Origin: Bacillota bacterium
GTDB taxonomy: Bacteria > Bacillota_E > Sulfobacillia > Sulfobacillales > Sulfobacillaceae
DNA length: 16,595 nt
Assembly (NCBI GenBank): GCA_021802225.1
Contig: JAKAAS010000002.1
Span: 1-16,595, forward strand
Direction of reading: 5' to 3'
A model generated the notes under the pieces. It saw nothing but the letters and a program-made list of their open reading frames with translations. It had not been told where the DNA came from and did not search any database. Positions 14,260-16,595 of this stretch are shown in pieces. The position numbers and the translations under genes were made by a program. Positions within the stretch are counted from its first letter, which is position 1; each line of letters begins with the position of its first letter.

Positions 14260-14427
14260 CTAAAACAGGTTGGGCGGGTCGGAATGGCCGCCAAACAGCG
14301 CCCACAGAATAAGGCCCGCCACAAGCCAGGCAGCTGGCACAATGATGACAATCAGCAGGATCCAATAGCCTAATGACACCGTGACCAGCCTTTCCCCGCG
14401 GTGCGGAAAACATTTCTCGAAAGACAT
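14260..14427 (-). CDS. Small single-pass membrane protein (55 aa)
   Basis: A 55-codon minus-strand frame: a polar N-terminus (MSFEKCFPHRGERL), a long hydrophobic stretch from about residue 16 to 46 with GYWILLIVIIVPAAWLVAG and ILWALFGG, and a short polar tail ending DPPNLF. It could span the membrane once or form a hairpin. The ATG at 14427 has a poor ribosome site; a GTG 16 codons later is preceded by GGGGAAAGG nine bases upstream and would give a 39-residue version that is nearly all membrane segment. A TATGAT -10 lies upstream on the minus strand at 14473-14478. It is convergent with the zinc-ribbon-like gene, 14 bases away. Function unknown. Confidence 0.5.
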   Translation of the reverse strand: MSFEKCFPHRGERLVTVSLGYWILLIVIIVPAAWLVAGLILWALFGGHSDPPNLF

Positions 14428-14439
14428 CTCGCGCAACCT

Positions 14440-14463
14440 AGGCCCTGTTCCGGGGCCTTTTCC
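14440..14463 (+). terminator. Rho-independent terminator
   Basis: AGGCCC at 14440-14445 and GGGCCT at 14453-14458 form a six-pair stem, followed by TTTTCCCTTTCCCC. It most likely ends plus-strand transcripts from the gene at 13511, which would then run antisense through the small membrane protein gene. Confidence 0.55.
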
Positions 14464-14522
14464 CTTTCCCCATCATATCAGCTTGCGAACCAAATGGCAG
14501 GATACGTTCAGTATGTCCCGTT

Positions 14523-14541
14523 GATGATGATTTTCATTATC
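14523..14541. promoter_or_regulatory. Fur-box-like operator
   Basis: GATGATGATTTTCATTATC matches the classical 19-base Fur box GATAATGATAATCATTATC at 16 of 19 positions. It ends directly before the -35 element of the promoter at 14542-14570. It also lies about 45 bases upstream of the minus-strand -10 element of the small membrane protein, so it could control both. Fur, PerR and related regulators share this half-site, so the metal or peroxide signal is undetermined. Confidence 0.55.
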
Positions 14542-14570
14542 CCGACAACAAGGGCCAAGTTTGCTATAGT
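14542..14570 (+). promoter_or_regulatory. Sigma-A promoter for the 136-residue hypothetical gene
   Basis: CCGACA at 14542-14547, a 17-base spacer, then TATAGT at 14565-14570, preceded by TGC (an extended -10). The start is predicted near 14577, giving a leader of about 140 bases. Confidence 0.6.
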
Positions 14571-14574
14571 ATCA

Positions 14575-14681
14575 GCCAAGGTCCAGGCTTGGCCGGTGTC
14601 GTATGCGCAATTCGCTTATACTGCCTCCCCCACGGATATTGACAGTACCAGACCGCGCTCCGCGCGGCGGTGAATCCGCGC
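14575..14681 (+). repeat. Structured leader with mutually exclusive hairpins
   Basis: GCCAAG (14575-14580) pairs with CTTGGC (14588-14593) close to the predicted start site. Further down, GCGCGG at 14662-14667 can pair with CCGCGC at either 14653-14658 or 14676-14681, so only one hairpin can form at a time. The arrangement resembles an attenuator or leader switch, but no T-run and no known riboswitch sequence is seen. Confidence 0.35.
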
Positions 14682-14716
14682 CTGGCAGAACGACGTAGAA
14701 GAGGGGGGAATGGCCG

Positions 14717-15127
14717 ATGCGCAGGAAATACGCAAAATGGTGGAACCTTGATGCATTGCTGCCGGAGCAGATGGATGAAATCCGCCAGTGTGTGGAGTCC
14801 GGATCCCCAGACGAAGTGGCGCTGGTGGCCGTGGACTGCGACCAAAAGGCGGAAGAGCTGGCCGACCGGTTTCAGGATGTGTCCGGCGAGTACCTGGTCA
14901 GCGAGTCCGGCGCCCAGCGTCTTCTGCTTTTGCGCTCCCACGCCTGGGCTATGGCCCGGGATGACAGCCATGACAGGGTGATGGGGCTGATTCAGGTGCT
15001 GGAGCAGACGCTGCAGCTGGCCAGAGAGGCCAACCCGGCCCGGAGTGGGGAACTGCAGGCGCAGTGCGCCGATCTGCTGAGCCAATATCCGGAGATTCAG
15101 GAACGATTCACCCGCGCGCACGAATAG
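14717..15127 (+). CDS. Hypothetical protein (136 aa), possibly under Fur-type control
   Basis: Not recognised. A soluble, acidic protein, mostly helical in appearance. The N-terminal part reads MRRKYAKWWNLDALLPEQMDEIRQ; the middle ALVAVDCDQKAEELADRF suggests a beta strand plus helix; the C-terminal 60 residues are helical with heptad-like leucines (GLIQVLEQTLQLAREAN and LQAQCADLLSQY). Two cysteines are in the N-terminal half (positions 25 and 41) and one is near 117; there is no CxxC pair. The start is ATG at 14717, eight bases after GAGGGGGG; an ATG at 14710 opens only 13 codons in another frame. A promoter and a Fur-box-like site lie about 150-190 bases upstream. No near neighbour indicates a role. 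Confidence 0.7.
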   Translation: MRRKYAKWWNLDALLPEQMDEIRQCVESGSPDEVALVAVDCDQKAEELADRFQDVSGEYLVSESGAQRLLLLRSHAWAMARDDSHDRVMGLIQVLEQTLQLAREANPARSGELQAQCADLLSQYPEIQERFTRAHE

Positions 15128-15209
15128 CCGCGCCTGCACGGCGGACGGCTTGCGCCGGGAATTTTGGCAGCGCGCCGCCATGGTGTCCCCGAAAGACAGA
15201 GCTTTTCAG

Positions 15210-15242
15210 GGAACTTTTCGTGCATAGACCGTTCGCGAACGG
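15210..15242 (+). promoter_or_regulatory. Possible ECF-type promoter with an overlapping palindrome
   Basis: GGAAC at 15210-15214 and CGTT at 15230-15233 are 15 bases apart, similar to promoters read by extracytoplasmic-function sigma factors. The second element is inside the perfect 14-bp palindrome CCGTTCGCGAACGG at 15229-15242. No sigma-A promoter is apparent for the DUF1540 gene downstream. Short motifs like these occur by chance, so the call is tentative. Confidence 0.3.
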
Positions 15243-15300
15243 GGACCTTAAGAGACGGAACCGGGCAGCGGGGGTTCCGAATCTCAAAGGGGGCAACCAT

Positions 15301-15525
15301 ATGGCATCGGTTGATGTGCGCTGCACTGTAAGCAACTGTTATTTTTGGGCGAAAAATGATCTATGTTCCGCGGACAGCATTCTGATCACGGCAGACTCGG
15401 CAGCAGACGGCCATGCCCGGATGGCATTTGGCACCGAAAACCACGGGGACCTGGTGGCGTCCATGGGTGACACGCCAGCCCAGAGCATGGCCAGTACGGC
15501 ATGCCATACTTTTAAGCAAAAGTAG
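15301..15525 (+). CDS. DUF1540 domain-containing small protein
   Basis: 74 residues of the DUF1540 family, common in Firmicutes, especially spore-formers, with unknown function. The family pattern is clear: VRCTVSNCYFWAKNDLCSADSILI at residues 6-29 with Cys8, Cys13 and Cys22, and a C-terminal ACHTFKQK with Cys68. The four cysteines may bind a metal. There is one copy of the domain. The start is ATG at 15301, with AAAGGGGG about seven bases upstream. It stands alone: a strong terminator follows within five bases of the stop. The upstream 170-base gap has a perfect palindrome and a possible ECF-type promoter. Confidence 0.9.
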   Translation: MASVDVRCTVSNCYFWAKNDLCSADSILITADSAADGHARMAFGTENHGDLVASMGDTPAQSMASTACHTFKQK

Positions 15526-15529
15526 GACC

Positions 15530-15565
15530 AACAAGCCCGGGGATGATTTCCCCGGGCCTGTTCTT
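15530..15565 (+). terminator. Intrinsic terminator of the DUF1540 gene
   Basis: GCCCGGGG at 15535-15542 pairs perfectly with CCCCGGGC at 15550-15557 around a seven-base loop. After one A-C mismatch the flanks AACA (15530-15533) and TGTT (15559-15562) also pair, and CTT follows. The position, directly after the stop, fits termination. Confidence 0.75.
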
Positions 15566-15925
15566 GGCATTTCCGCCGCAATAGGGTATTACCCCTGATC
15601 TGACTCAAGAAGTGCTTGCCGGCGGAGCCGGTATGCGGCCGAGACGCCGCCAATTCGGCCCGTGTCTTTCCCCCGGCGGAATCTGGCGCGCATGCATTGG
15701 ACAGGATTCGGATGCCTTCAGACGGTTTCCGGACACGGGCATTGGCGTGGCGCGAGACCCTTGTGACGGTGTGAGCAGATGGCGGTTGTCAAACAATGCC
15801 TTCGCGGGAGTTGACCGAGCGGCTGATTGTCCCGGCTATGATTGCCGCAAGGACGGTGATGAACGCATTCACCGTCTAGCTCACCTGAAAGCCAACACCA
15901 CTAAACGTTGCGGCCATTGTTCTCT
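15566..15925. other. Gene-free, inverted-repeat-rich region (candidate structured RNA or decayed element)
   Basis: About 360 bases between a terminator and the end of the FMN reductase. Inverted repeats are dense. GCCG-GCGGC (15627-15639) pairs with GCCGC-CGGC (15646-15659). CGCCAAT plus GCCCGTGTC (15648-15666, three bases inserted) pairs with GACACGGGC plus ATTGGCG (15732-15747). GGC/TTGT pairs with ACAA/GCC within 15781-15800. GACGGTGA (15852-15859) pairs with TCACCGTC (15869-15876). The first two are partly exclusive. A 136-codon plus-strand frame crosses the region but has no ribosome site and no recognisable motif. The region could be a structured noncoding RNA or the remains of a mobile element. 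Confidence 0.4.
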
Positions 15926-16495
15926 CTATCCCTCGAGGCCCCGCCCCGTTGCATGCGCGTTAATCCAAACCACAAAGGCATCCACGAATGACTGCAGGAA
16001 TTTAACCGTCTCTTCATTGTGAATCGCCCCCTGCTCATCCAGCAAGTCCGCCACCTCGCCGATGTAAGCTTCGGGTTGTTGCATTACGGGCATATTCAGG
16101 AATACCAGGGATTGCCGCAGGTGATGGTTCGCGCCAAACCCACTCAGTTTACTCGGCGAGTTGCTGATAATTGCGGCCGGCTTGTCATTCCATACGCTGG
16201 ATCCATACGGCCGGGAGCCGACATCCAGGGCATTCTTCAATACCGCCGGCACGGACCGATTATATTCAGGCGTGACAAACAGTACCGCCTGGATCTCCTT
16301 CATGGTGTTGCGAAATGCCGTATATGCTGGAGGTACCTGGTTGTCATCGTCATAATCCTGATTGTATAAAGGCAGGTTCAGGTCCACAAATTCCGCCACA
16401 TATCCGTCAGGCAATAAAGCCGCCACATACCGTCCCAGTTTTTTTGAAAACGATTCGTTCCGTAGGCTTCCCACCAAAATTCCCACTTTGATCAT
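15926..16495 (-). CDS. NADPH-dependent FMN reductase family protein (flavodoxin-like)
   Basis: A 189-residue cytosolic flavoprotein of the YieF/ChrR/azoreductase-like family, reducing FMN, quinones, azo dyes or metal ions with NAD(P)H. The flavin-phosphate loop is GSLRNESFSKKL (residues 9-20). The second signature, TPEYNRSVPAVLKNALD, follows LFV near residue 74, and SRPYG comes just after. The segment around NSPSKLSGFGANHHLRQSL matches the conserved GxxGGxxAxxxLRxxL position of the family, with Ser-Gly-Phe in place of the usual glycines. The ATG at 16495 lacks a clear ribosome site; no better start is near. The upstream AT-rich DNA (plus 16510-16535) may hold its promoter, but I could not assign one. 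It is separated from other genes by the repeat-rich region. Confidence 0.9.
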   Translation of the reverse strand: MIKVGILVGSLRNESFSKKLGRYVAALLPDGYVAEFVDLNLPLYNQDYDDDNQVPPAYTAFRNTMKEIQAVLFVTPEYNRSVPAVLKNALDVGSRPYGSSVWNDKPAAIISNSPSKLSGFGANHHLRQSLVFLNMPVMQQPEAYIGEVADLLDEQGAIHNEETVKFLQSFVDAFVVWINAHATGRGLEG

Positions 16496-16558
16496 TGTGG
16501 TGTCAGCAGTTGCCTAAAAACGTAAACAAATATAGACAACGCCTTCGTCTGACCTTTG

Positions 16559-16579
16559 TCTCCCTCCGCAGAGGGGAGA
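16559..16579. repeat. Short hairpin near the window end
   Basis: TCTCCCTC at 16559-16566 pairs with GAGGGGAGA at 16571-16579 (one bulged G) around a CGCA loop. It resembles the hairpin at 6113-6130 in having a CTCC arm, a GCA-containing loop and a GGGGAG arm. It may be a terminator belonging to a gene beyond the window. Confidence 0.35.
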
Positions 16580-16595
16580 GGCGTTTGGACTTATC

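Noticed and set aside
15620..15662. Possible group II intron domain V (GAGCCGGTATGCGG start)
   Set aside because: The first bases resemble domain V, but the loop is not GAAA, the 3' strand does not give the expected pairing and bulge, and no intron-encoded protein is present.
15612..16022. 136-codon plus-strand frame in the repeat-rich region
   Set aside because: No ribosome site before its GTG, no recognisable domain, and overlap with the 3' end of the FMN reductase on the other strand.

Overview
This 16.6 kb window is chromosomal DNA, roughly 58-60% GC by eye, from what looks like a Gram-positive Firmicute. The evidence is strong AGGAGG-type ribosome sites with frequent GTG or TTG starts, a LytR-CpsA-Psr wall-polymer ligase, a MarR regulator and a DUF1540 protein. 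A moderately GC-rich environmental lineage such as Sulfobacillus or a relative would fit, but that is inference.

Left part (1-6140). A small conserved protein is followed by a ThDP-dependent 2-keto-acid decarboxylase on the minus strand. Its promoter carries two 15-bp palindromes. A MarR-family regulator is divergent from it, and the regulator is followed on the plus strand by a zinc alcohol dehydrogenase, a YcaQ/AlkZ-like DNA glycosylase family protein and ribose-5-phosphate isomerase A. Decarboxylase plus alcohol dehydrogenase next to one regulator suggests a keto acid to aldehyde to alcohol (Ehrlich or ethanol type) module.

Middle (6140-10330). A histidine phosphatase (minus) is divergent from a pRiA4b ORF-3-like protein that ends in a strong stem-loop overlapping its stop codon. 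Next come a small hypothetical protein and an MFS transporter (both minus), then a solitary IS200-type TnpA transposase. On the transposase's right flank lies a 25-codon minus-strand fragment resembling the start of a PIN/VapC toxin. The following ~370 bp hold no gene I can support.

Right part (10330-16595). An LCP ligase is followed by an eight-helix membrane protein, a convergent glycerophosphodiester phosphodiesterase, a zinc-ribbon-like hypothetical, a tiny membrane protein on the minus strand, a hypothetical of 136 residues, a DUF1540 protein and an NADPH-dependent FMN reductase. The region between the tiny membrane protein and the 136-residue gene has a near-consensus Fur box (16 of 19 positions) abutting a promoter. 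The gap at 15,566-15,925 has no convincing gene but an unusual density of inverted repeats.

I found no tRNA, rRNA or CRISPR array. The items most worth following up are the duplicated palindrome in the decarboxylase promoter, the Fur-box-controlled hypothetical gene, and the structured gene-free gap near 15.7 kb.
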